A DNA stretch of 64,000 nucleotides, taken from positions 682,001-746,000 of the forward strand of contig CAVXIC010000012.1 in NCBI GenBank assembly GCA_963761755.1. Direction: 5' to 3'. Positions 10,175 to 18,986 of this stretch are shown here, one piece after another (position 1 is the stretch's first letter; the number at the start of each line of letters is the position of its first letter). The position numbers and the translations under genes are program-made. This stretch comes from CAJXVA01 sp963761755. Its GTDB lineage: Bacteria > Myxococcota_A > Polyangia > Nannocystales > Nannocystaceae. The notes under the pieces were generated by a model, which had not been told where the DNA came from, ran no database searches, and saw nothing but the letters and a program-made list of their open reading frames with translations.

Positions 10175-10393
10175 GGGTATACCCGCCGCGCGGACGGTCG
10201 TCACACAGCAACCCCGGCAAAACCCCGATTTCGGCCCTTTCGCGCCCCGCGCCACGTTGGATTCAAAACACGGTTGCAGACAGTTGAAACACTTTCCTTG
10301 ATCGGCGCCGTAAGATGGACAAGATTCACGGTTACTGTGACCCGCGCGTCTTGGAAAAGACGGCGAAAGACGGCGAAAGAAAAAGGTTCAACG

Positions 10394-11557
10394 ATGGCGA
10401 CATTCAGTGAGGTCCTGGCCCGCGTGAAGTCCGAGATCCGCGAGGTCTCGGTCGACGAAACAAAACAGCAGGCCGTGGATACGAGCGGGCCCGTGCTGCT
10501 CGACGTGCGGGAGCGCGACGAGTACGAGCAGGGCTATGTCCCTGGCGCTCAGTGGATCCCGCGCGGCTTCCTCGAGATCAAGGTCGAGGATGCGGTCCCC
10601 GAGCGCGACCAAGAGATCATCGTCTACTGCGCGGGCGGCACGCGCTCGGCGCTGGCGGCCAAGGCGCTGGCCGAGCTGGGCTACGCGCACGTCTCGTCGA
10701 TGGCCGGGGGTTTTCGCGCCTGGAAGAACGCAGGCTTCGCGTTCGAGCGCCCCCGGGTGATGAGCGCCGATCAGATCAAGCGATACAGCCGCCACATCAT
10801 GCTGCCCGAGGTCGGCGAGGCCGGGCAGGGCAAGCTGCTGGACGCCAAGGTGCTCTTCTTGGGCGCCGGTGGCCTCGGCTCGCCGTCCTCGCTGTATCTG
10901 GCCGCGGCCGGCGTCGGCACCATCGGGATGGTCGATGACGACGTGGTCGACGAGAGCAACCTGCAGCGACAGGTCATCCACAACACCGAGCGCCTCGGCA
11001 TGCCCAAGGTGGAGAGCGCTCGACTCACGCTGCAGGCGCTCAACCCCGACGTCGAGGTCGTGCCGCACCGAACCCGGCTGACCAGCGAGAACATCCTCGA
11101 GATCATCGAGGGCTACGACGTGATCGTCGACGGGGCCGACAACTTCCCGACCCGCTACCTGCTCAACGACGCCGCCCTCAAGCTGGGCAAGCCGGTCGTG
11201 CACGCCTCGATCTACCGATTCGAAGGACAGGTCACGACGTTCTTGCCCAACGAGGGCCCCTGCTACCGGTGTCTGTATCCCGACCCGCCCCCGCCGGGCA
11301 TGGCGCCAAGCTGCCAGGAAGCGGGCGTTCTCGGCGTGTTGCCGGGCATCATCGGCAGCTTGCAGGCGACGGAGGCGATCAAGCTCATCCTCGGCATCGG
11401 CGAGACGCTCAGCGGACGCTTGTTGGTCTACGACGCGCTGCGCACGAAGTTCCGGACCCTCAAGCTGCGCAAGGATCCGGAGTGCAGGGTCTGCTCGAAG
11501 CCCCACGACGAGATCGAGCTCATCGACTACGAAGCGTTCTGCAGCATCGGAGGGTGA
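10394..11557 (+). CDS. rhodanese - ThiF/MoeB-type adenylyltransferase fusion
   Basis: This 387-aa protein has a rhodanese domain at about residues 5-118 with the sulfur-carrying Cys79 in YCAGGTRSA. An E1-like domain follows from about residue 122, with nucleotide-binding GAGGLGSPSS (157-166) and the DxxDESNLQRQ segment. It also carries a CYRC motif and a C-terminal CRVC motif that together can bind zinc. The expected reaction is adenylation of a ubiquitin-like sulfur carrier (ThiS/MoaD type) and transfer of sulfur from the rhodanese persulfide. The domain order is the reverse of MOCS3/MoeZ, where rhodanese is C-terminal. ATG 10394 follows an AGG at 7 nt spacing. No carrier-protein gene is adjacent, so the pathway (thiamine, molybdopterin or cysteine) is open. 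Confidence 0.9.
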   Translation: MATFSEVLARVKSEIREVSVDETKQQAVDTSGPVLLDVRERDEYEQGYVPGAQWIPRGFLEIKVEDAVPERDQEIIVYCAGGTRSALAAKALAELGYAHVSSMAGGFRAWKNAGFAFERPRVMSADQIKRYSRHIMLPEVGEAGQGKLLDAKVLFLGAGGLGSPSSLYLAAAGVGTIGMVDDDVVDESNLQRQVIHNTERLGMPKVESARLTLQALNPDVEVVPHRTRLTSENILEIIEGYDVIVDGADNFPTRYLLNDAALKLGKPVVHASIYRFEGQVTTFLPNEGPCYRCLYPDPPPPGMAPSCQEAGVLGVLPGIIGSLQATEAIKLILGIGETLSGRLLVYDALRTKFRTLKLRKDPECRVCSKPHDEIELIDYEAFCSIGG

Positions 11558-11560
11558 GCG

Positions 11561-11605
11561 AAGGGGTGGTTGTGTGTGCGGTGAAAGCCCACCAAACCAC
11601 CCCTT
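11561..11605 (+). terminator. strong stem-loop after the rhodanese-ThiF gene
   Basis: AAGGGGTGGTT (11561-11571) and AACCACCCCTT (11595-11605) are perfect 11-bp inverted repeats with a 23-nt loop, starting 3 nt after the stop codon. TTCGG follows, giving a short run of T. The placement makes an intrinsic terminator the natural reading. Confidence 0.65.
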
Positions 11606-11673
11606 TTCGGTGTGACTTGGCGCGCTTGGGTGAATCTAGGGGACACTCGGGCGGTCTCTCCTCTGCCCGACCG

Positions 11674-12411
11674 ATGCGCACCGCACTCTTCATCGCCGCC
11701 ACTTTGCTGACCACCGCCGTCCCGGTGGGCTCGGTTTCTGCGAGCCCCACGCTCTTCGTCGGGAAGCCGTCCAAGTCTGGTCCCAAAGGCTTCACGTCCC
11801 AGGTCGAGTCGACGTCCGACGACGACGACGACGACGACGACAAGAAGGGCAAGAAGGGCAAGAAGGGGAAGAAGGGCAAGAAGAAGAAAAAGGGCAAAAA
11901 AGGGAAGAAAGGCAAGAAGGGCAAGAAGGGCGGGGACCCGGGCGATGCACCCTCCGAACCCCCCGCACCCGACGAACCCCCCGCGCCAGACGACCCGATG
12001 GACCTCCCCAACGGCCTGGACTCGCTGGTGCGCGGATCTGGCCAGCGGCTGAGCTTCACCTTCGCGGGCAAGGTCTACACCCGCGCGCAGGGTCCGGGCG
12101 GCAAGTTCTTCCTCGCGTTCCACCCGCAGAGTCCTGGCACCGCCATCGTGCACGTCAGCTGCGTGTTCAACGACTTCTCCAACATCTCCATCACCTCGGC
12201 TCGGTCTGAGTTCCGCATGAGCGGGACGTGTCGGCAGGTGTTCGATGACGGTCGCATCGTGTCCGTCGCCTCGACCAACGACGTCATCATCAATAACGCG
12301 GCGACCGACTCCATCTCGATCACCGCGGTCGGTGGCGGGCTGTCCGTCCCCCCCGGCGCGCTCAGCTTCGGCAACTTCGACATGGCCTCCGACGCCAGCG
12401 ACGCGAGCTGA
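11674..12411 (+). CDS. secreted protein with poly-Asp and Lys-Gly tract
   Basis: This 245-aa protein has a Sec signal peptide (MRTALFIAATLLTTAVPVGS, cleavage likely after SVSA). Residues 49-56 are eight consecutive Asp. About 30 residues built from Lys-Gly-Lys units follow, then a Pro/Asp/Glu linker. The C-terminal 140 residues form a compact domain (SLVRGSGQRLSFTFAGKVYTR onward) with two Cys and a beta-rich pattern. No family was recognised. The charge-segregated tract could bind polyanions such as DNA or polysaccharide, which is inference. It is preceded by the terminator of the rhodanese-ThiF gene and so is probably transcribed alone. Confidence 0.7.
   Translation: MRTALFIAATLLTTAVPVGSVSASPTLFVGKPSKSGPKGFTSQVESTSDDDDDDDDKKGKKGKKGKKGKKKKKGKKGKKGKKGKKGGDPGDAPSEPPAPDEPPAPDDPMDLPNGLDSLVRGSGQRLSFTFAGKVYTRAQGPGGKFFLAFHPQSPGTAIVHVSCVFNDFSNISITSARSEFRMSGTCRQVFDDGRIVSVASTNDVIINNAATDSISITAVGGGLSVPPGALSFGNFDMASDASDAS
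11818..11935 (+). repeat. low-complexity GAC and AAGAAGGGC tract inside a gene
   Basis: Eight GAC codons (11818-11841) are followed by about 90 bp of imperfect AAG/GGC units. The tract encodes the poly-Asp block and the Lys-Gly block. Units differ at third positions (ggg, ggc, aaa, aag), so the repeat is not freshly expanded throughout. Confidence 0.8.
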
Positions 12412-12464
12412 CGAGCGCAAGCGGTCCCGACTCGAAGGGCCGCGCCTGGGCGCGGGTCCGGCTC

Positions 12465-13211
12465 TCAGCCCGAGCAGGTCGGGTCCGAAAAGCTCCGGCA
12501 GGGACCCAGGATGCACGTCCCCTCGCGGCAGTCTTGAAGATCCAAAGCCGCTTGCTGGTTCGCCGGGCTCAGACCACCGCAGCAGTCGTCGAAACACAGG
12601 CCGTCGATGGCGCAGCTCGCCATGCACTGCGCAGCGACGAGGCAGGCGCCGGTGCAGGCGTTGAACTCCGGCGCGCACTCGGCCTCGTGCGTGCAGTTGA
12701 AGCAGGTCGTGCACAGAACCTCATCGGCGCAGCTGACCGGCGTCCCGGTGGTCGAGCTCGAGTCCGCCACGCTCGTCGTCGGTTGAACCTCGGTGGTCGA
12801 GTCCGTCACCTCGGTGGTGGTCGAATCGGTCTGGGGCGAGGTGGTCGAGTCGTCGGTGACCGTCGTCGTGGTCACCGTGTCCGTCACGCTCGTGGGGGTG
12901 GTGGACGAAGTCGTGCCCGGGTCGAGGCAGATGCCTCCGAGGCACTGCAGCGCCGGAAGACAGTCGCCTTGCGCGCAGCTGCAGCCCTCCGTGCCTGGCG
13001 TGCAGTTCTCGCCGATGCACCGGTTGGCGTCGTTGCACTCGTAGCCCTGAACGCAGGTGCTCTCGAGGCACTCGCACGTCGGCTGGCCAAGCTCGCACGA
13101 CCCCTCGGTGCCCGACCCGGAGTCCACCGGTTCACTGAAGCATCCGCTTGCGAGCTGGAGCCAGAGCGCGCAGAACACGAGCGGCAGTGGAAGGTTTGAG
13201 AGTCGGCGCAT
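12465..13211 (-). CDS. Cys-rich lipoprotein with Thr/Ser linker
   Basis: This 248-aa protein has lipobox LASGC (Cys24) after a clear signal peptide. Two small Cys-rich modules lie at about residues 38-95 (CELGQPTCECLESTC, and CTPGTEGCSCAQGDC). A Thr/Ser/Val/Asp-rich linker of about 70 residues follows. The C-terminal Cys-rich domain contains CTTCFNCTHEAEC, CAIDGLCFDDCC and CREGTC. The modules resemble those of the lipoprotein at 5373-5963, so the two are probably members of one surface-protein group. ATG 13211 was chosen because it places the signal peptide at the N-terminus; the frame is open far upstream but only as a shadow of the aminotransferase gene. Function unknown. Confidence 0.75.
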   Translation of the reverse strand: MRRLSNLPLPLVFCALWLQLASGCFSEPVDSGSGTEGSCELGQPTCECLESTCVQGYECNDANRCIGENCTPGTEGCSCAQGDCLPALQCLGGICLDPGTTSSTTPTSVTDTVTTTTVTDDSTTSPQTDSTTTEVTDSTTEVQPTTSVADSSSTTGTPVSCADEVLCTTCFNCTHEAECAPEFNACTGACLVAAQCMASCAIDGLCFDDCCGGLSPANQQAALDLQDCREGTCILGPCRSFSDPTCSG

Positions 13212-13397
13212 GCGAAGTCGGAGAGTGAAGCGGCCCGCCTGGGTGACTCCCGAGGCGCCAAGGTTCTTCCCGCCAGTGGATCGTAGATCGAAGTGCTGGG
13301 CCCGACAGTCTCCGATCAGGGCCGGATGCGCGAAAGTCGTGGCAGCTGAACCCACGTCTACCCCTGCAGGCGCATCGTCTGTTCCTCGAGGTGGGTA

Positions 13398-13403
13398 TAG
13401 CAT
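13398..13403 (+). promoter_or_regulatory. -10-like box directly upstream of a GTG start
   Basis: TAGCAT, part of the longer TATAGCAT, ends 6 nt before the GTG start of the aminotransferase gene. The expected transcription start would coincide with the start codon. Confidence 0.4.
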
Positions 13404-13409
13404 GGCGGC

Positions 13410-15125
13410 GTGCGGGGTTTTGAAGAGGTCGCAGCGTTCATCCGGCAGCACGAGGTGGGCCGGCGGGCGTACATCGAAACGCCCTTCGGACGTCGATTGG
13501 TCTTCTACGCAGATCTGACCGCGACCGGGCGATACCTTCACTTCGTCGAGCGGTGGATTCACCGCGTCCGGCCGTTCTATGCGAACACCCACACCGCCGT
13601 CTCGTCCACCGGCCGGATCATCGGCAGCCTGCGGGAGAACGCGCGACGCGTGATCCACGAGGCGGTGAAGGCCGGCCCGGATGACGTCGTGTTGTTCTGC
13701 GGGTCCGGCGCGACCGCGGCGATCAACAAGCTGGTGGGTCTGGTCGGCTTGGCGATCTCCGAGCCGCTGCGAGAGCGCTGCCAGGTGCCGGAGCACGAGC
13801 GCGCGGTCGTCTTCATCGGGCCGTTCGAGCACCACAGCAATGAGCTCCCCTGGGTGGAGTCGCATGCCGACGTCGTCGAGATCGGACAGGCGGCCGACGG
13901 TTCGATCGACCTGGACCAGCTGCGCGCCGAGCTGGAGCGACATGCCGATCGTCCGCTGAAGATCGGGAGCTTCTCGGCCGCATCCAACGTCACCGGCGTG
14001 TTCTCGGACGTCGGCGCGCTCGCTGAGGTCCTTCACGAAGGGGGCGCCTACGCGTGCTTCGACTACGCCGCAGGCGGCCCCTACATGCCCATCGACATGC
14101 ACCCGTCCGACCCCGCGCAGCGGATGGACGCGATCTTCTTGTCCGTGCACAAGTTCATCGGTGGGCCGGAGGCGTCGGGGGTGCTGGTCGCCAACCGGTC
14201 GCTCTTCCGCTGCAGCACGCCGGAGCGACCGGGCGGGGGCACGGTCGACTACGTGGCGGCAGCGACGGCCGACGCGATCGACTACACCGCGCGGCTCGAC
14301 GAGCGCGAAGAGGGAGGCACGCCGGACATCCTCGGTGACGTTCGGGCGGGCACCGCCTTCTTGGTCAAACAGATGATCGGCCCCGAGTCGATCCTGGCGC
14401 ACGAGCGAACGCTCGCCGCGTCCGTCCTCGAGCGGCTCGAGGCACACCCACGGATCGCGTTGCTCGGGCCGACGAACGCGCCGCGGCTCGCGATCATCTC
14501 GTTCAACGTCGATGGTGTGCACCACGACCTGGTCGCCGCGCTGCTCGACCACTTGTTTGGGATCCAAAACCGCGCGGGCTGCTCGTGCGCAGGTCCGTAC
14601 GGCCATCGCCTGCTGGGCATCGGGCGCGCGCAGTCCGAACGCTTCCGGACCCTCATTCGCGCGGGCGTCGGCGGCATCAAGCCCGGCTGGGTTCGGGTGA
14701 CCATTCCGTTCTACGCGAGCGAGGACGACGTCGAGTTCCTGGTGTCGGCGATCGAGTTCGTGGCGGACCACGGCCGGACGTTGGTCCCGCTGTACGCGCT
14801 GAGCTGGGCCGACGGCGTCTGGAGTCATCGCGACCGGCCGCAGCCCGACATCGAGCCGATCGAACTCACGGTCGAGGCGCTTCAGGAGGCCGCGCAGTCC
14901 TTCGCGGCCGGTGACCACGAGTCTCCGATGAGCGAGCGCGAGGTCCTGGCTCAGCGGGAACGGTACGTCTCGGAGGCCCAAGCGCTGGTCGACCGGCTGG
15001 AGGCGCAGTGGCGGACGACGCCGCCGCGGTTCAACCCACCGACCGGTCATCCGGACGTCGATGCGCTGTGCTGGTTTCGATACGTGCACTGCGACGAAGT
15101 TCCCGTCCCAGCCGATGTAGGGTGA
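13410..15125 (+). CDS. class V aminotransferase family PLP enzyme (cysteine desulfurase-like)
   Basis: This 571-aa fold-type I PLP enzyme has the cofactor Lys248 in SVHKFIGGPEASG and Asp218 in FDYAAGG for the pyridine nitrogen. The phosphate-binding segment is FCGSGATAAINKL (96-108). A Cys-containing loop, AGCSCAGPYGH, stands where cysteine desulfurases carry their sulfur-accepting Cys. The C-terminal extension of about 120 residues is not part of the standard fold and makes the protein longer than SufS or kynureninase. The substrate cannot be read from the sequence; desulfurase or lyase activity is possible. The GTG start is supported by the TAGCAT box 6 nt upstream. The exonuclease gene follows after 7 nt. 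Confidence 0.82.
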   Translation: MRGFEEVAAFIRQHEVGRRAYIETPFGRRLVFYADLTATGRYLHFVERWIHRVRPFYANTHTAVSSTGRIIGSLRENARRVIHEAVKAGPDDVVLFCGSGATAAINKLVGLVGLAISEPLRERCQVPEHERAVVFIGPFEHHSNELPWVESHADVVEIGQAADGSIDLDQLRAELERHADRPLKIGSFSAASNVTGVFSDVGALAEVLHEGGAYACFDYAAGGPYMPIDMHPSDPAQRMDAIFLSVHKFIGGPEASGVLVANRSLFRCSTPERPGGGTVDYVAAATADAIDYTARLDEREEGGTPDILGDVRAGTAFLVKQMIGPESILAHERTLAASVLERLEAHPRIALLGPTNAPRLAIISFNVDGVHHDLVAALLDHLFGIQNRAGCSCAGPYGHRLLGIGRAQSERFRTLIRAGVGGIKPGWVRVTIPFYASEDDVEFLVSAIEFVADHGRTLVPLYALSWADGVWSHRDRPQPDIEPIELTVEALQEAAQSFAAGDHESPMSEREVLAQRERYVSEAQALVDRLEAQWRTTPPRFNPPTGHPDVDALCWFRYVHCDEVPVPADVG

Positions 15126-15132
15126 GGGCCGC

Positions 15133-16014
15133 ATGCGACTCCACCTCGTCGACGGCACCTTCGAGCTCTTCCGGGCCCACTTCTCCAAGCGCCCCAGCGT
15201 CGTTTCGCCCCAGGGCATGGACATCAAGGCGACCGTAGGGGTGCTGCGCTCGCTGCTCGCTTTGATGACCGACCCTACAGAACACGCGACCCATATCGCG
15301 GTCGCGTTCGACAACCCCATCGTGTCGTTCCGCAACGAGCTGTTCGAGGGCTACAAGACCGGCGAGGGCATGGAGGCGGTTCTGGTCGCCCAGATGGACC
15401 TCGTCGAGCGAGCCACCCGCGCGATGGGGATCGTCGTGTGGTCGATGGACCGCTGGGAGGCCGACGATGCGCTGGCTACCGGTGCCCGCGCGTTCGCCGA
15501 CGCCGTCGAGCAGGTGCGGATCATGACGCCCGACAAAGACCTCGGCCAGTGCGTGCGTGGGCGAAGGGTCGTGCAGTTCGACAGGATTCGCAGCAAGGAG
15601 ATCGACGAAGACGGCGTCCGCGAGGCCCGCGGCGTGTCTCCTGGCAGCATCCCCGACTACCTCGCGTTGGTCGGTGACACCGCCGACGGCATTCCAGGCC
15701 TGCCCGGCTTTGGGGCCAAGTCGGCCGGAACCCTGCTGGCTCACTACGAACACATCGAGGCGATTCCCGACGACGCCGCCGCGTGGGCGGTCAAGGTTCG
15801 AGGCGCCGCGCGTCTGGCGGGCACGCTCGCGGAGCGTCGCGAGGACGCCATGCTGTACCGGACGCTCGCGACGCTGGTCACCGACGTACCGCTGCCCCAA
15901 GACCTGGACGCGCTGCGATGGACGGGCCCTGCGGGGGACTGGGAGGCCGTGTGCGCCGAGCTGGGGCAGGACGGTCTTCAGCGCCAGGCGATCGCGCTGG
16001 GCCAGGCCCGCTAG
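15133..16014 (+). CDS. 5'-3' exonuclease, PolA/FEN-like
   Basis: This 293-aa protein is a stand-alone flap-nuclease domain like the N-terminal part of DNA polymerase I. It should remove 5' flaps or RNA primers. The acidic metal ligands are visible in LHLVDGTFELFR (Asp7), AVAFDNP, RWEADDALAT, IMTPDKDLGQC and YLALVGDTADGIPGLPGFGAKSA. The last segment also supplies the helix-hairpin-helix. ATG 15133 lies 9 nt after a TAGGGT box that overlaps the stop of the upstream gene. Its stop codon shares the palindrome CTAG with the stop codon of the converging gene on the other strand. Confidence 0.88.
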   Translation: MRLHLVDGTFELFRAHFSKRPSVVSPQGMDIKATVGVLRSLLALMTDPTEHATHIAVAFDNPIVSFRNELFEGYKTGEGMEAVLVAQMDLVERATRAMGIVVWSMDRWEADDALATGARAFADAVEQVRIMTPDKDLGQCVRGRRVVQFDRIRSKEIDEDGVREARGVSPGSIPDYLALVGDTADGIPGLPGFGAKSAGTLLAHYEHIEAIPDDAAAWAVKVRGAARLAGTLAERREDAMLYRTLATLVTDVPLPQDLDALRWTGPAGDWEAVCAELGQDGLQRQAIALGQAR

Positions 16015-18260
16015 CCCAGGAAGGTTCGCAGATAGTACGCCACCTTGAGCGTCACCGCGTGGAACGGCTCGCGGACGAGGTCGCCGCGCGTGTCCACCGG
16101 AAGATTGTTGCGGTAGACCAAGAACACGTCGCTGCCCGGCAGGAATCGCCAGCGCAGCCGACTCTGCAAGCCGATCCGCTCCGAGTCCGGCGAGAGGTCC
16201 AGGCGAAGCAGGGTGTCGAAGGCCAGGTTGCGGGTGATGGCGACGTCGACGTTGCCGTTGGCGAATCCGAAGTTGAACCGCTCGTCCTGGTCGGCGAGGT
16301 GCCCCACCAGGTGGGTGTACGACGCGCCGAGGGTGAAGTGCTTGCCCAGCCGCAGTGTGGTGCTGGCGCTGGGCTGGTGGGCGAGGCCGCCGAAGAGCTC
16401 GATCACCTCGTAGCTGAGCTCGCCCCCAAAGACCCGGCGCGAGGGGGCGGACGCGTAGACGCGGTCGCGAAAGCCCGTGTAGGCCAACGCCTCGACGGTG
16501 TGGGCGTACAGCTCGAACTCGCGCTGCACGTCATCGATGAAGTACGCGACGGTGTTGCCCACGCTTGCGCCGTTGGACCAGTTGACCTGCAGCTCGGCGC
16601 TGCCCTCTTGGCCCAAGCGTGCGTCATAGTCCGGGGTCGTCTCCAAGGTGAAGGACGGCCCGAAGGTCACGTCCCGAATCACCGACGTCTTGGGGCGAGG
16701 GACGAAGCGCAGGTCGGCGGTTTGGTTGGTCGCGGCGGTGCGGCGGTAGAATCCCAGGCGCGGATCGAAGTCTTCGTCGCTCCACAGCCACGACAGACTC
16801 GGACGGACGTACAGCCCGCGATACTCGAAGGAGGCGTGCGCGGACGAGCCGATCTCGTCGGGGGGGCGGTGCGCGGGTGCGTCTTCCTCCGGGACGTCCT
16901 CGCGGGGCTGCTGCTGGGCCCAGGTGCCGGCGACGAAACCGTAGGCCACGAAGCGACCGTCCGGCGTGATGAGCTGCGCATCGACTCCGCCGGCCGCATC
17001 GTCGTGGCCGACCGAGGCGACGCGGTGTCGGCCCAGCGCCAGGAAGCCGACGTTGAGGGCTCGCGTGGCTTGGACGCGGACGCGGCCCACGGTGAAGCTC
17101 TCGGGGCTGCTGGACTGGACCCCTCGCTGGGGTTCTTCGGTCGCGCCCATCGTCTGCACCTGCAGCAGTCCGTACTGCAGGGCTCCGCTGCGTCCGTAGA
17201 CCTTTGCGCCGCCGAGGATGGGAACCGGGCTCCCGTCGGCGAGCCCGATGCGTCGCGAGAAGAAGAGCTGGGCCTCGCTGCGTCGGCCGAAGTTGAAGAC
17301 GTCGAGCCCGTTGATGAAGAAGGGCCGCCGCTCGGGGAAGAACAGCGGGAACCGGTTGCGCGCTACCTGGACGGCGTCGGCCTCGACCTGCGCGAAGTCG
17401 GTGAGCAGGGTGGCCTCGGCATAGGAGGTCGCGCCAATCTGTACGCGCATGTCGGCCCCCGAGGCGACGTTGGGTCGACGGGTCGGGTCGGCGCTGAACG
17501 TGCGGTCGAAGCTCGTCTGTGCCAGCACGTAGGGCGTGATCTCGAGAGCGCGGCCGGCCCGGATGCGCTCGAGTCCCTCCAGCGTGCCGAACTGGCTGGC
17601 GGCCATGGCCGACCGCGGGGGGACGAACAGCCGCCAGTCGTAGGTTGCGTTGTCCGCCGGCACATCCCTGGAGAAGTTCAGGCCCATCGTCGCAGCGTCG
17701 GCGCTCTTGATGCCCAACACAGCGAACGGGATGCGGTACTCCACCGAGTATCCGTCCTCGCGTCGGACGGTCTCGGCCGCCCACACCGCATCCCACTCGA
17801 CGATGAAGTCGCGGCCATCCTGTAGGCCGATGATGTCGATCTGCGCCCCGTCGGCGTTGACCCCGAAGCTGTATCCGCTGCTGCGGTTGTGCGTCGGGTC
17901 GAGCTTCACGTAGACGGTGTCGTCGGAGAAGATGCCGGTGTTGTCGCGTCGAAGCGTGCGCACGATGACCTCGCCCGGCTCGGACTGCGCGTCGATGAAC
18001 ACGTAGAGGTTCTGATCGTCGTATGCGACCTTGAAGGCGGTCCGATGCGGGGCGACACGGCCCAGCTGTGGGCTTCGCTCGCGGAAGCGGTCGTCTTCGG
18101 GGGCGAGGGCCCACGTCTGCTCGTCGGCGCGTCCGTCGATGACGATCTCATCGACCGCGCGCACGGCAACGTAGCGCCGCGGCTCGGGCTGAATCGGGAG
18201 CGCCCGGTCCTCGGCCGCGGGTGCGGCAGCGAGGACGGCACCGATGAAGGGCGCGAGCAT
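16011..18260 (-). CDS. CBM9-like / DUF5916 outer-membrane protein
   Basis: This 749-aa exported protein has a short signal peptide (MLAPFIGAVLAAAPAAED). The N-terminal 200 residues form a family-9 carbohydrate-binding-like beta-sandwich (AVDEIVIDGRADEQTWALAP, LYVFIDAQSEPGEVIVRTLRR). The rest matches the DUF5916 layout, a predicted barrel with PLFFPERRPFFINGLDVFNFG and SRRIGLADGSPVPILGGAKVYG. Such proteins are widespread in myxobacteria and Bacteroidetes, and their substrate is unknown. The gene starts 6 nt after the SRAP stop, so both may be one transcript. Its stop overlaps the exonuclease stop tail to tail in CTAG. Confidence 0.85.
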   Translation of the reverse strand: MLAPFIGAVLAAAPAAEDRALPIQPEPRRYVAVRAVDEIVIDGRADEQTWALAPEDDRFRERSPQLGRVAPHRTAFKVAYDDQNLYVFIDAQSEPGEVIVRTLRRDNTGIFSDDTVYVKLDPTHNRSSGYSFGVNADGAQIDIIGLQDGRDFIVEWDAVWAAETVRREDGYSVEYRIPFAVLGIKSADAATMGLNFSRDVPADNATYDWRLFVPPRSAMAASQFGTLEGLERIRAGRALEITPYVLAQTSFDRTFSADPTRRPNVASGADMRVQIGATSYAEATLLTDFAQVEADAVQVARNRFPLFFPERRPFFINGLDVFNFGRRSEAQLFFSRRIGLADGSPVPILGGAKVYGRSGALQYGLLQVQTMGATEEPQRGVQSSSPESFTVGRVRVQATRALNVGFLALGRHRVASVGHDDAAGGVDAQLITPDGRFVAYGFVAGTWAQQQPREDVPEEDAPAHRPPDEIGSSAHASFEYRGLYVRPSLSWLWSDEDFDPRLGFYRRTAATNQTADLRFVPRPKTSVIRDVTFGPSFTLETTPDYDARLGQEGSAELQVNWSNGASVGNTVAYFIDDVQREFELYAHTVEALAYTGFRDRVYASAPSRRVFGGELSYEVIELFGGLAHQPSASTTLRLGKHFTLGASYTHLVGHLADQDERFNFGFANGNVDVAITRNLAFDTLLRLDLSPDSERIGLQSRLRWRFLPGSDVFLVYRNNLPVDTRGDLVREPFHAVTLKVAYYLRTFLG

Positions 18261-18266
18261 GGAGCG

Positions 18267-18986
18267 TCAGAAGAGGGACTGCTGCTCAGGCGGGGCAGGA
18301 GGCAGTTCGACCGTCTGCAGGCAGTCGGGGTCGTCGTGGCGGACGTCGCTCACGCGGCGCGAGACCGGGATGCTGCACAGCCACTGCGGGTCCAGGGGCG
18401 CGAGGACCTGCTGGAGCTCCGTGATCGCGGCCGCGTCACGGCGGGTCGATGACCAGCGGAGCCATCGCTTCGCCTGCTCGGGGGGGAGCACCACCGGCAT
18501 GCGGTCGTGGTAGGGCTCGACGAGCGCGTTGGGTGCGGTCGTCAGCACGGTGAAGGATCGCTTCAGCTCGCCGCTGTTCGGATCCACGTCGTCGCGGTAC
18601 AGACCCGCGAAGACGAAGGGGGTGCGGTCCGGCCGTCGAAACCAGTGCGGCTGACGGGCGCCGCGCGGTCCGGTCCACTCCAGGAAGCCATCGGCGACCA
18701 CGCCGCATCTTCGCGTCCACACCGCGTCCCGAAACGCCGCGCGCGCATGCATCGTTTCGCAGCGGGCGTTGATGAGCGGGCCGTGCGCCCTCGGAAATCC
18801 CCAGGTCCCAAGCTGCAGGGCCGGCCGCACGGCATCGGGCTCCAGGCAGGTGATCCAATGGACATCCGAGGGCGCGACGTTGTAGCGGGGCTGGTAGCCG
18901 CCGTGGATGGCCGGGTCAAAGTCGGCATCCAGTGCCTTCGCGACCGCAGTGTAGTCCGCCGTCGTCAGGGTGAATCGCCCACACAT
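18267..18986 (-). CDS. SRAP (YedK/HMCES) abasic-site protein
   Basis: This 239-aa protein should form a protective thiazolidine crosslink with abasic sites in single-stranded DNA. All catalytic residues of the family are present: Cys2 (exposed after Met removal), Asn73 in LINARCET, Glu103 in GFLEWT and His160 in EPYHDRMPV. His160 has the same number as in E. coli YedK. Length and order are typical. A GAGG lies 7 nt before the ATG. Its downstream neighbour encodes an unrelated outer-membrane protein, so the operon link is probably incidental. No LexA-type operator was recognised upstream. Confidence 0.93.
   Translation of the reverse strand: MCGRFTLTTADYTAVAKALDADFDPAIHGGYQPRYNVAPSDVHWITCLEPDAVRPALQLGTWGFPRAHGPLINARCETMHARAAFRDAVWTRRCGVVADGFLEWTGPRGARQPHWFRRPDRTPFVFAGLYRDDVDPNSGELKRSFTVLTTAPNALVEPYHDRMPVVLPPEQAKRWLRWSSTRRDAAAITELQQVLAPLDPQWLCSIPVSRRVSDVRHDDPDCLQTVELPPAPPEQQSLF

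Noticed and set aside
12440..12455. Hairpin CCGCGCC/GGCGCGG between converging genes as a terminator
   Set aside because: The loop would be only 2-4 nt and no T-tract flanks it on either strand.
13212..15335. Minus-strand frame continuous with the lipoprotein gene at 12465
   Set aside because: It is antisense to the class V aminotransferase and places the lipoprotein signal peptide in the middle. The start at 13211 is the natural one.
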